DNA of 64,000 bases, taken from Vibrio sp. VB16. GTDB lineage: Bacteria > Pseudomonadota > Gammaproteobacteria > Enterobacterales > Vibrionaceae. Location: NCBI RefSeq assembly GCF_015594925.2, contig NZ_CP087590.1, positions 2,170,001 to 2,234,000 of the forward strand. The letters run 5' to 3'. Positions 1 through 8,843 of this stretch are shown here, piece by piece (positions within the stretch are counted from its first letter, which is position 1; each line of letters opens with the position of its first letter). Both the position numbers and the translations under genes were made by a program. Below the pieces are notes generated by a model. The model was not told the origin of the DNA. It saw only the letters and a program-made list of their open reading frames with translations, and did no database searches.

Positions 1-1
1 T

Positions 2-1381
2 ATGCTGGCTTCTTCTAACAATATTTTTCTTACAGGGTCGTTACCTTTAGTATTTATGAAAACCGCAGCACCTATTATTTTAATGATGTTAGTAAATGGT
101 TCGTTCTCACTGGTTGACGCCTATTTTTTAGGTGAGTATGTGGGCACTCAAGCTCTTACCGCTGTTACCTCTGTATTCCCTGCATTTATGTTACTTGTCG
201 CCTTGTCGAGTTGGGTGTCTGCTGGCTTTTCTAGTGTCATGGCAAGATTACTAGGTGCAAATAAAAAAACACAAGCGATTGAAGCTTACGCACAAGCCAT
301 GACGTTATCTATGTTTGTTTGCTTGATGCTAATTTTATTATTTTTAGTTGGTGGCAAAGACTTGGTATGGTTTGTTAACAATGGTTCTGAGAGCTTATCG
401 GCCATAAGCTATGACTACTTATCACTTATGGTATTTTTCTCGCCTTTATTATTTGTTCTTACCATTAATAGCGATAGTTTACGTTGTGAAGGGCAAATGG
501 CTTTTATGGCCTTAGTGCCTTTGTTATCTGTATTGTTGAACGTAGTATTTAACTATCTTTTTATTGCGGTACTTAATTGGGGAGTGGTGGGGTCTGTTTA
601 TGGCACTTTACTGGCACAAACATTATCACTATTAGCGGTGTACTTTTTTCGCCGTTACCACAAAACGGTATTAAAGGTTTCTATTCTTCGCTTTACTGCA
701 AGTCGTCATTGTTGGTCTGACTTTTTAGCTTTAGGCGCACCGACAAGTTTGTCTTATGTCGGGGTGGCGCTATCTTCTGCGTTTATTTTATATAACTTAC
801 AAATTTGGAGTAACGCGGACTACAGCATGACCGTTGCAGCTTATGGCATTATTACGCGGATCATGACATTTATCTTCCTGCCTTTATTAGGACTGAGCAT
901 GGCGTTTCAAACCATATTAGGGAATAACATTGGTGCGAAAGAATGGCTTAGGTCAAACAGTGCAATTAAAATCTCCATCGTCATTGCCTTTATCTATTGT
1001 TTTTGTTGTCAGTTGTTTATTTTACTGTTTAAAGATCAATTAGGTAGCGTATTTTTGAATGACGAAAATGTGAATGCAGAAGTAGCGCGCATTATACCCA
1101 TTATGTCATCCGCTTTACTTTTACTCGGCCCGCTAATGATGATTGGTGTTGTATTCCAATCCATGGGGGATGCGAAAAGAGCCGCTATATTAAGATTGGC
1201 AAAGGTATACTTATTTACTTTACCTTTAATTTTTATAATGCCAATGCTATTTGCAGAACCAGGTATTTGGCTAGCGGGTCCGAGTTCAGAGTTTTTAGCA
1301 TTGTTACTGACCATTACTGTTTTGTATCAACGTCGCCAAAAATTTGGCAATCCGTTTGGCTTGTTTTTTGAAGATAGATAA
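2..1381 (+). CDS. MATE family efflux transporter
   Basis: A 459-residue integral membrane protein made almost entirely of hydrophobic helices, with the usual length and about 12 predicted segments of the MATE (multi-antimicrobial extrusion) family. These are inner-membrane sodium- or proton-coupled drug and metabolite exporters. The N-terminal half has the family-like patterns LVNGSFSLVDAYFLG and QALTAVTSVFP, and a related hydrophobic half follows after about residue 230. The first ATG lies at the extreme left edge of the window, so the true start could be further upstream; the length argues the gene is nearly or fully complete. The substrate cannot be read from sequence. No partner gene is visible. 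Confidence 0.85.
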   Translation: MLASSNNIFLTGSLPLVFMKTAAPIILMMLVNGSFSLVDAYFLGEYVGTQALTAVTSVFPAFMLLVALSSWVSAGFSSVMARLLGANKKTQAIEAYAQAMTLSMFVCLMLILLFLVGGKDLVWFVNNGSESLSAISYDYLSLMVFFSPLLFVLTINSDSLRCEGQMAFMALVPLLSVLLNVVFNYLFIAVLNWGVVGSVYGTLLAQTLSLLAVYFFRRYHKTVLKVSILRFTASRHCWSDFLALGAPTSLSYVGVALSSAFILYNLQIWSNADYSMTVAAYGIITRIMTFIFLPLLGLSMAFQTILGNNIGAKEWLRSNSAIKISIVIAFIYCFCCQLFILLFKDQLGSVFLNDENVNAEVARIIPIMSSALLLLGPLMMIGVVFQSMGDAKRAAILRLAKVYLFTLPLIFIMPMLFAEPGIWLAGPSSEFLALLLTITVLYQRRQKFGNPFGLFFEDR

Positions 1382-1819
1382 TCTGCATCAAAAAGGACAT
1401 GCACCTAACCTAAACAACACCACACTCCCTATACGCCCGCCACGACCTGCGGAATGCTTCTCGTCTTTAAGTTACGTGCATTCCCACGCGGGAACGAGAA
1501 AGGCGGGAGCGTGGGAACAAGAGATATTCTGGGTCATTGAGCGTTCTTTCTTTAGTGTGCTTAGGAACAAAGCGACTCATCTCTATGTTAATGTCTTTAC
1601 GAACCTCGTTCTCTTGCAATAGCTTATTAACCTGATTAGGTCTACATTTTCTTACCTATAGGGTAACTTATTGTAGATCATGCTCTACTTGTTTTCCCTA
1701 GATAAACGGCCTATCGAATCAAAAGAGCATTTTTTGACACAAATAGGTAATATATTATTCACTCACTCGCGGTATCATATTATTTTCGCACAAGGAATGC
1801 TCAATGAATGGAGTTCTAT
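1382..1819. other. Intergenic region with a 9-bp inverted repeat
   Basis: No convincing gene lies here. TTCCCACGC (1481-1489) and GCGTGGGAA (1509-1517) form a perfect 9-bp inverted repeat with a 19-nt spacer. The left arm with its CATTCCCACGC context recurs after cpdP near 2841, so this is probably a small dispersed repeat. The remainder is AT-rich and should hold the cpdP promoter, but I could not fix -35 and -10 boxes. Confidence 0.55.
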
Positions 1820-2815
1820 ATGTTTAAAAATCAATTAACGGTGTTACTTACCGCTTGCTTATGTGTTTTTTCTTTTATTGCTCAATCCGCCAGTTTTGAT
1901 ACTGTTGTTTTAGGTAATAAAGGGGGAATACAAGATGGTAACTTAACCGCTTTTTTAATTAAAAGTGAACAAGATCCTAATTATGTCATGCTCGATTCAG
2001 GAACAGTTGTCAATGGATTGATTGTTGCGGAGAAACAAGGCGCATTTAATCACATCACTTTGCCAGATAATTCAGCTTATACCAAAGTCGGCTATATTTT
2101 AAATGAAAAAATCAAAGGTTATTTAATTAGTCATGCGCATTTAGATCATGTAGCAGGTTTGATTATCTCCTCACCAGATGACAGTAAAAAACCTATTTAC
2201 GCGTTAGAAGCAACCAATCAAGATCTGATGAATAACTACTTCAACTGGTCAGCATGGCCTAATTTTGCCAACAAAGGACGTGGTTTTAAGCTTAATAAAT
2301 ACAATTATGTTGACCTAAATCCTACTCAATGGAGTACGATTTCGAATACAACAATGCGTGTTATGGCAATGCCTCTTTCTCATTCTGGTGGTCAGTCTAC
2401 TGTATTTATTTTAAAAAATAATAAAGATGATGTGTTTGCTTATTTCGGTGATACGGGTCCAGATGAAGTTGAAAAAAGCTCGGCATTGCATAGTGCTTGG
2501 TCAGCATTAGCACCTTTTATTGAACAAGGTAAATTAAAAGGCATTGTCATTGAGGTTTCTTTCACTAATAAAACACCGGATAAATTTTTATTTGGTCATT
2601 TAACACCAAACTGGTTGATAAAAGAATTAACGGTATTAGAAGAAATGAATGGTACAGGTTCATTAGAAGGGTTAAATGTGGTTATAAGCCACATTAAATA
2701 CAGCTTAAAAAATGGTGAAGACCCTAAAGTTATCATTCAAAAACAATTAGCCGACAAAAACAAATTAGGTGTCAATTTTATCTTCCCAGAACAAGGGGAC
2801 TCATTGCAGTTTTAA
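1820..2815 (+). CDS. cpdP: Periplasmic class II 3',5'-cyclic-nucleotide phosphodiesterase (CpdP-like)
   Basis: A 331-residue enzyme of the class II cyclic nucleotide phosphodiesterase family (yeast PDE1, Aliivibrio fischeri CpdP), which hydrolyses cAMP to AMP. Residues 1-24 form a signal peptide ending near AQSAS, which puts it in the periplasm and suggests scavenging of external cAMP. The metallo-beta-lactamase-like signature is visible as SHAHLDH near residue 108, followed by a GDTGPDE segment that supplies further metal ligands. I chose ATG 1820 over ATG 1808 because GGAG (1810-1813) is 6 nt upstream and the signal peptide then starts cleanly. The gene stands alone and is followed by a strong hairpin. 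Confidence is high for the family and good for the symbol. Confidence 0.85.
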   Translation: MFKNQLTVLLTACLCVFSFIAQSASFDTVVLGNKGGIQDGNLTAFLIKSEQDPNYVMLDSGTVVNGLIVAEKQGAFNHITLPDNSAYTKVGYILNEKIKGYLISHAHLDHVAGLIISSPDDSKKPIYALEATNQDLMNNYFNWSAWPNFANKGRGFKLNKYNYVDLNPTQWSTISNTTMRVMAMPLSHSGGQSTVFILKNNKDDVFAYFGDTGPDEVEKSSALHSAWSALAPFIEQGKLKGIVIEVSFTNKTPDKFLFGHLTPNWLIKELTVLEEMNGTGSLEGLNVVISHIKYSLKNGEDPKVIIQKQLADKNKLGVNFIFPEQGDSLQF

Positions 2816-2864
2816 CATAAGCGGTAGCGTGTATTGTATGCATTCCCACGCTGGAGTGAAATGC

Positions 2865-2896
2865 CCCCCAATAATTGGCTGTTTAACTATTGGGGG
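2865..2896. terminator. Bidirectional terminator-like hairpin between cpdP and the stress protein
   Basis: CCCCCAATA (2865-2873) pairs perfectly with TATTGGGGG (2888-2896) across a 14-nt loop. It sits between two convergent genes, so it could stop transcription from both sides. There is no long T run, which lowers certainty for the intrinsic type. Confidence 0.55.
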
Positions 2897-2926
2897 TCAG
2901 TTCATAGCGTGAGAGTGAGAAATCCC

Positions 2927-3361
2927 CTACTCGCCTTTCTTCTCCACAATTGGGTGCACCAAAATATCCACTAAACTGGTGTTAATTAATTGGCGAGAGG
3001 TCGAAATAAAGTGGCTCCAAAAATCGTGGTGATGACCGCAGATCAGCAGGTCAATTTCGTGTTTTTCTATCACGTCAGGGAGTTTGTTACTTATATTGCC
3101 TGTCCCAACTAACGCCACCTTAATCGGCACTTCCGAACGGCTAATGAAACGTTCAAAGTAACGGTTGGTTTTTTCCGAAACGTTTGACTTACTCTCCGAC
3201 AAATTCATGTCGAAAAATTCAGTGTAAATTTCCCCGTGGGTGCTATCAATATAAATCAGTGAGACATCGGCGTTAAACTTTTTGGCGTAAACCGCCGCCT
3301 TGTCTATGAGTGAGTCACTTTCGTCTGAAAGCTCTACGGCAACTAGAATGTGTTTATACAT
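2927..3361 (-). CDS. Universal stress protein, UspA family
   Basis: A 144-residue single-domain protein beginning MYKHILVAVELSDES, the first beta strand and acidic loop of UspA proteins, and continuing with AAVYAKKFNADVSLIYI. Usp proteins are cytoplasmic dimers, often ATP-binding, produced in stress and stationary phase. The G-2X-G-9X-G(S/T) ATP motif is not clear near the C-terminus (GHHHDFWSHFISTSRQL), so it may belong to the UspA-like class that does not bind ATP. A GAGGAAG ribosome-binding site precedes the ATG. The gene is monocistronic and convergent with cpdP. Confidence 0.85.
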   Translation of the reverse strand: MYKHILVAVELSDESDSLIDKAAVYAKKFNADVSLIYIDSTHGEIYTEFFDMNLSESKSNVSEKTNRYFERFISRSEVPIKVALVGTGNISNKLPDVIEKHEIDLLICGHHHDFWSHFISTSRQLINTSLVDILVHPIVEKKGE

Positions 3362-3506
3362 ACGGCTACTTCCTCAACCTGTTAATACAAGATATCGTTA
3401 TTACATGAAGTAGAATACCACTACAGAACGTTTGATTTTGCTCGTGAATTCGCATTTTTCTGATGTTCGATAAAACAAGATTAGACGTCCAAAATCAACG
3501 TAAATA

Positions 3507-4415
3507 CTACTCCAACAAATCCAACAGCTCAGCGGCAATAAAATCAAACACCACTCTCACTCGGCGGCTGGTATTAAGCTCACGGTGTGTCGTCAACCAT
3601 ATAGGAAAGACAAACGGGTCAAGTTCGGTTGGTACTCGTTCTACCAACGGTTCCGAGTCACCGATATTCTCGGGCATGATGCCAATGCCTAAGCCCTGTT
3701 TTACCAGCTCCCAGTGCGTAATGTAGTTTTCACTGATGATAGGGAAATTATCATGCGTAAGATGTAGGCCCCGGCTATTAAGCTCTTTGATCAACATTCC
3801 GCTGCGGTCGAAGCTGATGTAACTGGCCTTATTAAGATCATCAATACAGCGTGGGCTGCCCATCTCATTAAGGTAAGCGGGTGTAGCGTAAAAACGAGCC
3901 GCCACTTCCTTTATCTTTCTCGCAATCAACTCAGGCTGCGTAGGTCGAAAGTTTCGAATGGCAATGTCTGCCTCTCGGCGCATTAGATCGCTGGTTTTGT
4001 TGGTAGAGACAATCTCTATGCGAATCTGCGGGTGTTGCTTGCGCAGCTTCGCAATGATCTTGGGCAGCCAAAATGCCGCGTGAACCTCGCTGGCGCTAAT
4101 ACAGATGGTCCCTTCAATATTTTGTGAAATGCCACAGGCAGTAAGCGATGCGAGGTTAGCGGCGTTTCCCATTGCTCTAATATGATCGAGAAGCTCTAGG
4201 CCCCCTGGGGTAAGAATGAGCCCCTGCCCGACACGTTCAAACAACACAATGCCCAGCTCCTGCTCTAGCGCGGCCACTTGGCGGCCAAGTGTTGGCTGCG
4301 TCATCTTTAAAGCCCTTGCAGCAGCAGAGAAAGACCCCTCTTCCGCAGTGACTAAAAAGGCGCGAGCTCGATTCCAGTCAAAATTAACCGATTGCCAATC
4401 CATACGTAAATGCAT
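3507..4415 (-). CDS. LysR family transcriptional regulator
   Basis: A 302-residue LysR-type regulator. The winged helix-turn-helix covers about residues 12-72 (FLVTAEEGSFSAAARAL, TQPTLGRQVAALE), and the remainder is a substrate-binding domain that senses a co-inducer. It is transcribed divergently from the oxidoreductase at 4512; that 96-bp spacing is the classic regulator-target arrangement, so it probably controls that gene and itself. The start is uncertain: ATG 4415 or the internal ATG 4403 (MDWQSV). The first is kept because neither has a better ribosome-binding site. The effector is unknown. Confidence 0.88.
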   Translation of the reverse strand: MHLRMDWQSVNFDWNRARAFLVTAEEGSFSAAARALKMTQPTLGRQVAALEQELGIVLFERVGQGLILTPGGLELLDHIRAMGNAANLASLTACGISQNIEGTICISASEVHAAFWLPKIIAKLRKQHPQIRIEIVSTNKTSDLMRREADIAIRNFRPTQPELIARKIKEVAARFYATPAYLNEMGSPRCIDDLNKASYISFDRSGMLIKELNSRGLHLTHDNFPIISENYITHWELVKQGLGIGIMPENIGDSEPLVERVPTELDPFVFPIWLTTHRELNTSRRVRVVFDFIAAELLDLLE

Positions 4416-4511
4416 ACCTGTTGTGTTTATATCGACATACCTATCCTACATGCCGAGTGTTACGATCGCCATCTGAAATAGTAAAGAACCCACAACCATC
4501 AGGAAGATGTA

Positions 4512-5261
4512 ATGAAAACAGTACTAGTGTTAGGGGCCAGTGGCGCGACGGGTCAGTTAGTGGTTCAACAGTGCCTTGAGAAAGGTATCAACGTGATAGC
4601 CATTGTTCGCGCCAACAGCGCACTGCCTGAGTGGTTTAGCGAGCAACCCCCTTTACAAGTGCGTTCACAAGCGCACTTACAGGTCATAAAAACCAATATC
4701 TCTGAGCTGCCAACCGAAGATCTAGCACGTTACCTTAAGCCGTGCGACGCTGTTATCTCTTGTTTAGGCCACAATCTCACCGCCAAGGGGATGTTTGGCC
4801 AGCCGAGAAAGCTCGTCACCGATGCCGTCGAAAAAGTAGCCCACACACTAGAATCAATGAGCCTTGAACAGGAAGTAAAGTTCATCCTTATGAATACAAC
4901 GGGCAACAGCAATGACGATATCCCCGAGAAACCCCCGGTTTCACAAAGGATGATTATTTCCGCACTACGTTGGGTACTGCCTCCGCACCTCGATAATGAA
5001 AAAGCAGCCGACTTTCTTCGCCTTCAAATAGGCCAACAGCATAAACAGATTGAATGGGTTGTGGTTCGTCCAGACAGCCTGACAGACGAACCCTTTATCA
5101 GCCAATACGAGCTGCATCACTCACCGCTTAGAAATGTCATTTTTAACGCCGGCAAAACCAGCCGTATTAACGTCGCTAATTTCATGTTTAATCTGATCAG
5201 TGATGAGGTTTTATGGCACCAGTGGAAGGGGAAAATGCCGGTTATTTATAATCGCGTATGA
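4512..5261 (+). CDS. NAD(P)-binding oxidoreductase, atypical SDR/NmrA-like
   Basis: A 249-residue Rossmann-fold protein opening MKTVLVLGASGATGQLVVQQ; GASGATG is the dinucleotide-binding glycine motif of the atypical short-chain dehydrogenases (NmrA, YwnB and biliverdin-reductase-like group). A later VVVRPDSLTDEP segment resembles the WTIVRP motif common in this group. The substrate is unknown; members act as quinone or flavin reductases or as redox sensors. The start is supported by AGGAAGATG just upstream. It is divergent from the LysR gene at 3507, which probably regulates it. Confidence 0.75.
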   Translation: MKTVLVLGASGATGQLVVQQCLEKGINVIAIVRANSALPEWFSEQPPLQVRSQAHLQVIKTNISELPTEDLARYLKPCDAVISCLGHNLTAKGMFGQPRKLVTDAVEKVAHTLESMSLEQEVKFILMNTTGNSNDDIPEKPPVSQRMIISALRWVLPPHLDNEKAADFLRLQIGQQHKQIEWVVVRPDSLTDEPFISQYELHHSPLRNVIFNAGKTSRINVANFMFNLISDEVLWHQWKGKMPVIYNRV

Positions 5262-5357
5262 CTCGACATGACCAAATCCAGTCATCACCGGGCAAGAAAT
5301 TGGCCGAAATGATACCTACACAATCAATTGTTGACGTTTTATTACCTTGATATATAC

Positions 5358-5369
5358 TTGACTAATCAA
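5358..5369. promoter_or_regulatory. Possible MarR operator upstream of the MarR gene
   Basis: TTGACTAATCAA contains inverted TTGA/TCAA arms and lies about 45 bp upstream of the MarR start in an AT-rich segment with several TTGA/TCAA half-sites. MarR proteins often autorepress from such sites. This rests on position and symmetry only. Confidence 0.3.
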
Positions 5370-5412
5370 CTACTATTCAATTATAAGTCAACGACTACAC
5401 AAGGTAATTATT

Positions 5413-5832
5413 ATGTCTTTACTGCCACAATCCAATCTTTTAATCGAGCATTCGTTTATTAGTTCGGTGCTAAACAAAAAGGTGGATTCTTGCTTAAGCC
5501 CGCATGGTATTAGCTTTACCGAGTATACCATTATGTACCACCTGCACAGTGCTGAAGGGATGGCCATGAGCAGAATTCACTTGGCAAACAACATTGGTTT
5601 AACCGCGTCCGGCATTACTCGCCTTTTGGCGCCAATGGAAAAAATTCACATAGTGGTAAAAGAGAGTAACCCAAGGGATGCACGGCAAAGCTTGGTCCGC
5701 CTTTCTGCGGCTGGCGAGCAGCTATTCCAAGACGCCTCCGTCGCGGTTGAACACACCGCTCAATCTGCATTCTCTCTGTTTTCGAAGAAAGAGCTGCAAC
5801 TGCTCAGCGAACTTAACAACAAAATAAAGTGA
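5413..5832 (+). CDS. MarR family transcriptional regulator
   Basis: A 139-residue winged-helix regulator of normal MarR length. The segment MSRIHLANNIGLTASGITRLLAPMEK (about residues 55-80) is the helix-turn-helix, followed by a wing containing KESNPRDARQSLVRLSAAG, a pattern very typical of MarR proteins. They are cytoplasmic dimers that usually repress stress, efflux or catabolic genes and are released by small phenolic or oxidised ligands. AAGG lies 9 nt upstream of the ATG. The next gene begins 52 bp downstream on the same strand and may be co-transcribed. Confidence 0.88.
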   Translation: MSLLPQSNLLIEHSFISSVLNKKVDSCLSPHGISFTEYTIMYHLHSAEGMAMSRIHLANNIGLTASGITRLLAPMEKIHIVVKESNPRDARQSLVRLSAAGEQLFQDASVAVEHTAQSAFSLFSKKELQLLSELNNKIK

Positions 5833-5884
5833 ATATAACTAAAGCTCGTTCGCTTTAAAATGGTATTGGTAAGGTAAATCTAAT

Positions 5885-6415
5885 ATGAATAAAAGTAACA
5901 TACACATTATATTTGGTCCGATTGGAGCGGGTAAAAGTACCTTCGCTCAACAGTTAGCGAAGCAACATAACGCCATGATTTTTTCCATCGATGAATGGTT
6001 TAAAACGCTTTATCTCGATGACCTGAATGGCATGCCAGAGCTGAATTGGACATTTGAGCGAGTGACGAGGTGTGAGAATCAGATATGGTTGGTCGCTAAG
6101 CAGTCTATAAGCTTAGGATACAATGTGATTTTTGACCTAGGGCTACTAAAAATAGCCGACCGAGAAAGAATCAACACACTGTGCGAAGCCCTGAATGTTG
6201 AAAAACACTTTTATTTCTTAACGACCGATCTCGCCACACGGCAATCTCGAGTGATAACGCGAAATACGGAAGCCGGTGATACCTTCAGTTTCCCGGTGTC
6301 TCCACAAATGTTTGAGATAGCAAACGACATGTTTGAAGAACCAAATGACGCAGAGTTGATCTATGCAAAGGTTGTTGATACCAGTAAAAACAGACGTCTA
6401 AGTACGTCACCATAA
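5885..6415 (+). CDS. P-loop NTPase, zeta-toxin/kinase-like AAA family ATPase
   Basis: A 176-residue single-domain P-loop protein. The Walker A motif GPIGAGKST is near residues 12-20, followed by SIDEWFKTLYLDD, which resembles the DxD-type catalytic loop of small-molecule kinases (the AAA_33 group, with chloramphenicol phosphotransferase-like and Zeta-like proteins). A C-terminal TRQSRVITRN segment could be the arginine lid. The product is probably a kinase for a small metabolite or antibiotic, but the substrate is not recognisable. AAGG precedes the ATG. It lies downstream of the MarR gene. Confidence 0.7.
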   Translation: MNKSNIHIIFGPIGAGKSTFAQQLAKQHNAMIFSIDEWFKTLYLDDLNGMPELNWTFERVTRCENQIWLVAKQSISLGYNVIFDLGLLKIADRERINTLCEALNVEKHFYFLTTDLATRQSRVITRNTEAGDTFSFPVSPQMFEIANDMFEEPNDAELIYAKVVDTSKNRRLSTSP

Positions 6416-6526
6416 TTAAGTCGGCATTATCTAATGCCGCACGCCGCGATAAAACACAAAGCAAGTGATCGATTGTTAGGAAGCACTCGTAGTGATACTT
6501 AGGGAAACGCATCTTTAAGGAATACG

Positions 6527-7246
6527 ATGGTCAACAACATTGCAATTATTGGCAGTTCAGGTGCCATTGGAAGTGCGCTAGTGCAGCAGTTATCGAGTTT
6601 GCACCCGAATGCGGTTATCCACGCTTTCTCCAGACATCACTCGGCAGAAGAGACAGATAATCTACGCTGTCACGACATAGATTATGAGAGTGAAGGTTCC
6701 ATTCAACAGGCCGCTCTTCTGGCATCGAAAGACGCTCCTCTTGATATAGTCATTGTTGCCACGGGTATTTTGCACGATGGAGAGCTCAAGCCAGAAAAGT
6801 GCCTTATGGATCTATCAGAGCACAACTTCCAGCGCTTATTTCAAGTGAATACCATTCAGCCTGCGCTTATCGCCAAGTATTTCTTACCCAAACTAAAACG
6901 TAAACATCGTACGATTTTTGCGGTTCTTTCGGCGCGTGTGGGTAGTATTTCTGATAATCGGCTTGGTGGTTGGTATGCTTATCGGGCGTCTAAAGCCGCA
7001 TTGAATATGCTTATCAAAAGCGCCTCAATCGAGATTGGCAGAAGCAACAAACAAGCGATCGTTGTTACCCTGCATCCCGGAACGGTGAACAGCCATTTGT
7101 CTGAGCCATTTAAGCATAACGTACCAGAAGACAAGCTATTCACGCCTGCGTTCTCGGCCGCGTCATTGCTCAACGTCGTCGCAAACCTAACCCCAACCGA
7201 TAGTGGCAAATGCTTCGCATGGGATGGCGAGGAAATTGAACCCTAG
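6527..7246 (+). CDS. Short-chain dehydrogenase/reductase (SDR)
   Basis: A 239-residue classical SDR enzyme. The cofactor motif is IIGSSGAIGSALV near residues 7-19 (the usual TGxxxGxG has become GSSGAIG). The catalytic serine lies in VLSARVGSIS, and the YxxxK pair is in YAYRASKAALN. It closely resembles the CsgA/YciK-like SDRs annotated in marine bacteria beside photolyase or sigma genes. It acts in the cytoplasm with NAD(P)H on an unknown carbonyl substrate. AAGGA is present upstream. It converges on hutF with a 54-bp gap. Confidence 0.85.
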   Translation: MVNNIAIIGSSGAIGSALVQQLSSLHPNAVIHAFSRHHSAEETDNLRCHDIDYESEGSIQQAALLASKDAPLDIVIVATGILHDGELKPEKCLMDLSEHNFQRLFQVNTIQPALIAKYFLPKLKRKHRTIFAVLSARVGSISDNRLGGWYAYRASKAALNMLIKSASIEIGRSNKQAIVVTLHPGTVNSHLSEPFKHNVPEDKLFTPAFSAASLLNVVANLTPTDSGKCFAWDGEEIEP

Positions 7247-7300
7247 CCATTATCGCCGTTGATTCATTGTCAGCCTCAAACATCATCACCCACACGATGA

Positions 7301-8662
7301 CTAAAATAAACGTTTCAGCAAGGCCGTAAAATCTTGGTTGGCTTGGTCTTCTTGGGCGTGCTTGAAATCACTAATCACCGGTTTTCCTGCCACATAAACA
7401 TGGCGGATAAGATTCTCGTTACACGCAAAAATCCAACGATTAATGATGTCTTCATTTTTACTGGCGGCGATAAAAGGATGCTGATGATCAAGCACCATAA
7501 AGTCGGCTCGGTGGCCGACAGTCAATCCCAGTTTTACATTCGACGCCTGATTGCCACCTTGTTGTGCCTGCTGAAATAGAAAATCGCCAACATGATTTTG
7601 TTGCGGGTTATACAGCCTGTTGCGTTGCTGATCTCGTAGGCGCTGGCCATATTCTAATGTGCGTAATTCATCGGCGACCGATAAGCTCACATGGCTATCC
7701 GAGCCTATCCCCCAACGCCCTTTCTCGCGCATAAATTCAACGGCGGGAAACAACCCGTCACCTAAGTTCGCTTCCGTTGTAGGGCATAACCCTGCAACCG
7801 CGCGATGCTGGACAATCGACATCATCTCGTCGTTGCTTAGATGCGTGGCATGCACCAAGCACCATCTTTCATCTAGGCCAATTTCGTTCGCTAACCACTG
7901 CACGGGCCGCTGACCGCTCCAGCTTAAACAGTCTTGTACTTCTTTTTGCTGCTCAGCAATGTGGATATGTATCGGCATGTTATCAGGTGCTTCTGCCAAT
8001 ACATCATGGATTTGGTCCTGTGTTACGGCTCGTAAAGAGTGAAAGCAGACACCGATTTGGTGTAGGTCATGGTCCGCCACTATCTTTTGGCAGCCTTGAT
8101 GAATAGACAGATATTGGTCGGTCGTATTGATAAATCGAGCCTGTCCTGCACTGGCCGATTGCCCACCAAAGCCTGAATGGCTGTAGAGTACGGGCAACAA
8201 GGTTAACCCTAGCCCAGCAGTATTGGCCGATTGAATAAGCCGCTGCGCCATTTCTTCTTTTTGGCGATAAGGTTGGCCAGTGTTCTGATGATGCAGATAA
8301 TTAAACTCCGCCACCTGACTATAGCCTGCCTTTACTAGGTCGATATACAGCTGGGTCGCAATAATACCAACGTCGTCCGGTGTCAGTTTTTGCACCATCC
8401 TATACATGAGGTCACGCCAGCTCCAAAAGCTGTCGTTTGGATTTAGGCTCACCTCGGCCATTCCGGCCATCGCACGTTGAAAGGCGTGGGAATGAAGGTT
8501 CGCCATGGTGGGTAACGTGGGTCCGGTTAATCGAATCGCCTTATCTGCTTTCGTATCTTGGGTGATTGCCTGTATCACGCCATCAAGCACCTCAATACGA
8601 ACGTTGTTCGCCCACCCTTCCGCTAGGAAAGCTTGCTCTGCAAAATACACTTGGCTTGTCAT
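7301..8662 (-). CDS. hutF: Formimidoylglutamate deiminase HutF
   Basis: A 453-residue amidohydrolase-superfamily enzyme that converts N-formimidoyl-L-glutamate to N-formyl-L-glutamate and ammonia, the fourth step of the five-step histidine pathway. HSHAFQRAMAG (about residues 57-67) carries the metal-binding HxH pair, followed by HIHIAEQ, HATHLS and GIGSDSHVS, the remaining metal and catalytic positions of the family. Length matches Pseudomonas HutF (about 450). It is divergent from hutC with two HutC-like operators between. Its presence shows that this hut locus uses the formylglutamate branch rather than formimidoylglutamase. Confidence 0.93.
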   Translation of the reverse strand: MTSQVYFAEQAFLAEGWANNVRIEVLDGVIQAITQDTKADKAIRLTGPTLPTMANLHSHAFQRAMAGMAEVSLNPNDSFWSWRDLMYRMVQKLTPDDVGIIATQLYIDLVKAGYSQVAEFNYLHHQNTGQPYRQKEEMAQRLIQSANTAGLGLTLLPVLYSHSGFGGQSASAGQARFINTTDQYLSIHQGCQKIVADHDLHQIGVCFHSLRAVTQDQIHDVLAEAPDNMPIHIHIAEQQKEVQDCLSWSGQRPVQWLANEIGLDERWCLVHATHLSNDEMMSIVQHRAVAGLCPTTEANLGDGLFPAVEFMREKGRWGIGSDSHVSLSVADELRTLEYGQRLRDQQRNRLYNPQQNHVGDFLFQQAQQGGNQASNVKLGLTVGHRADFMVLDHQHPFIAASKNEDIINRWIFACNENLIRHVYVAGKPVISDFKHAQEDQANQDFTALLKRLF

Positions 8663-8712
8663 GAGGACCCTTTTACTTAACGTCTTGATGAATTTAGTGT
8701 ATCAGAACTCAT

Positions 8713-8748
8713 CTTGTCTATACAAGTTGTGTAATTTGCTATACAAAA
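8713..8748. promoter_or_regulatory. Putative tandem HutC operators in the hutF-hutC intergenic region
   Basis: CTTGTCTATACAAG (8713-8726) is a near-perfect palindrome of the type bound by HutC-family GntR repressors. A weaker second site reads TTTGCTATACAAAA (8735-8748). The shared CTATACAA core recurs exactly 21 bp apart, two helical turns, which would place two dimers on the same DNA face. They lie between the divergent hutF and hutC starts. The hutH promoter has a related site at 10270. Confidence 0.65.
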
Positions 8749-8843
8749 CCTGTTATGCATCCGAAATAGTGGTTATAATTCCATTTAATCAAACGATAAC
8801 CACCGCTATTCTTCAATACGCACAGGTCAAACAAGGCACAACT

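Noticed and set aside
1344..1622. 92-codon open frame after the MATE gene
   Set aside because: It overlaps the MATE 3' end and crosses the inverted repeat; no ribosome-binding site or recognisable family.
8505..8843. Longer hutC start
   Set aside because: It would overlap hutF and its divergent promoter; HutC family length fits ATG 8844.
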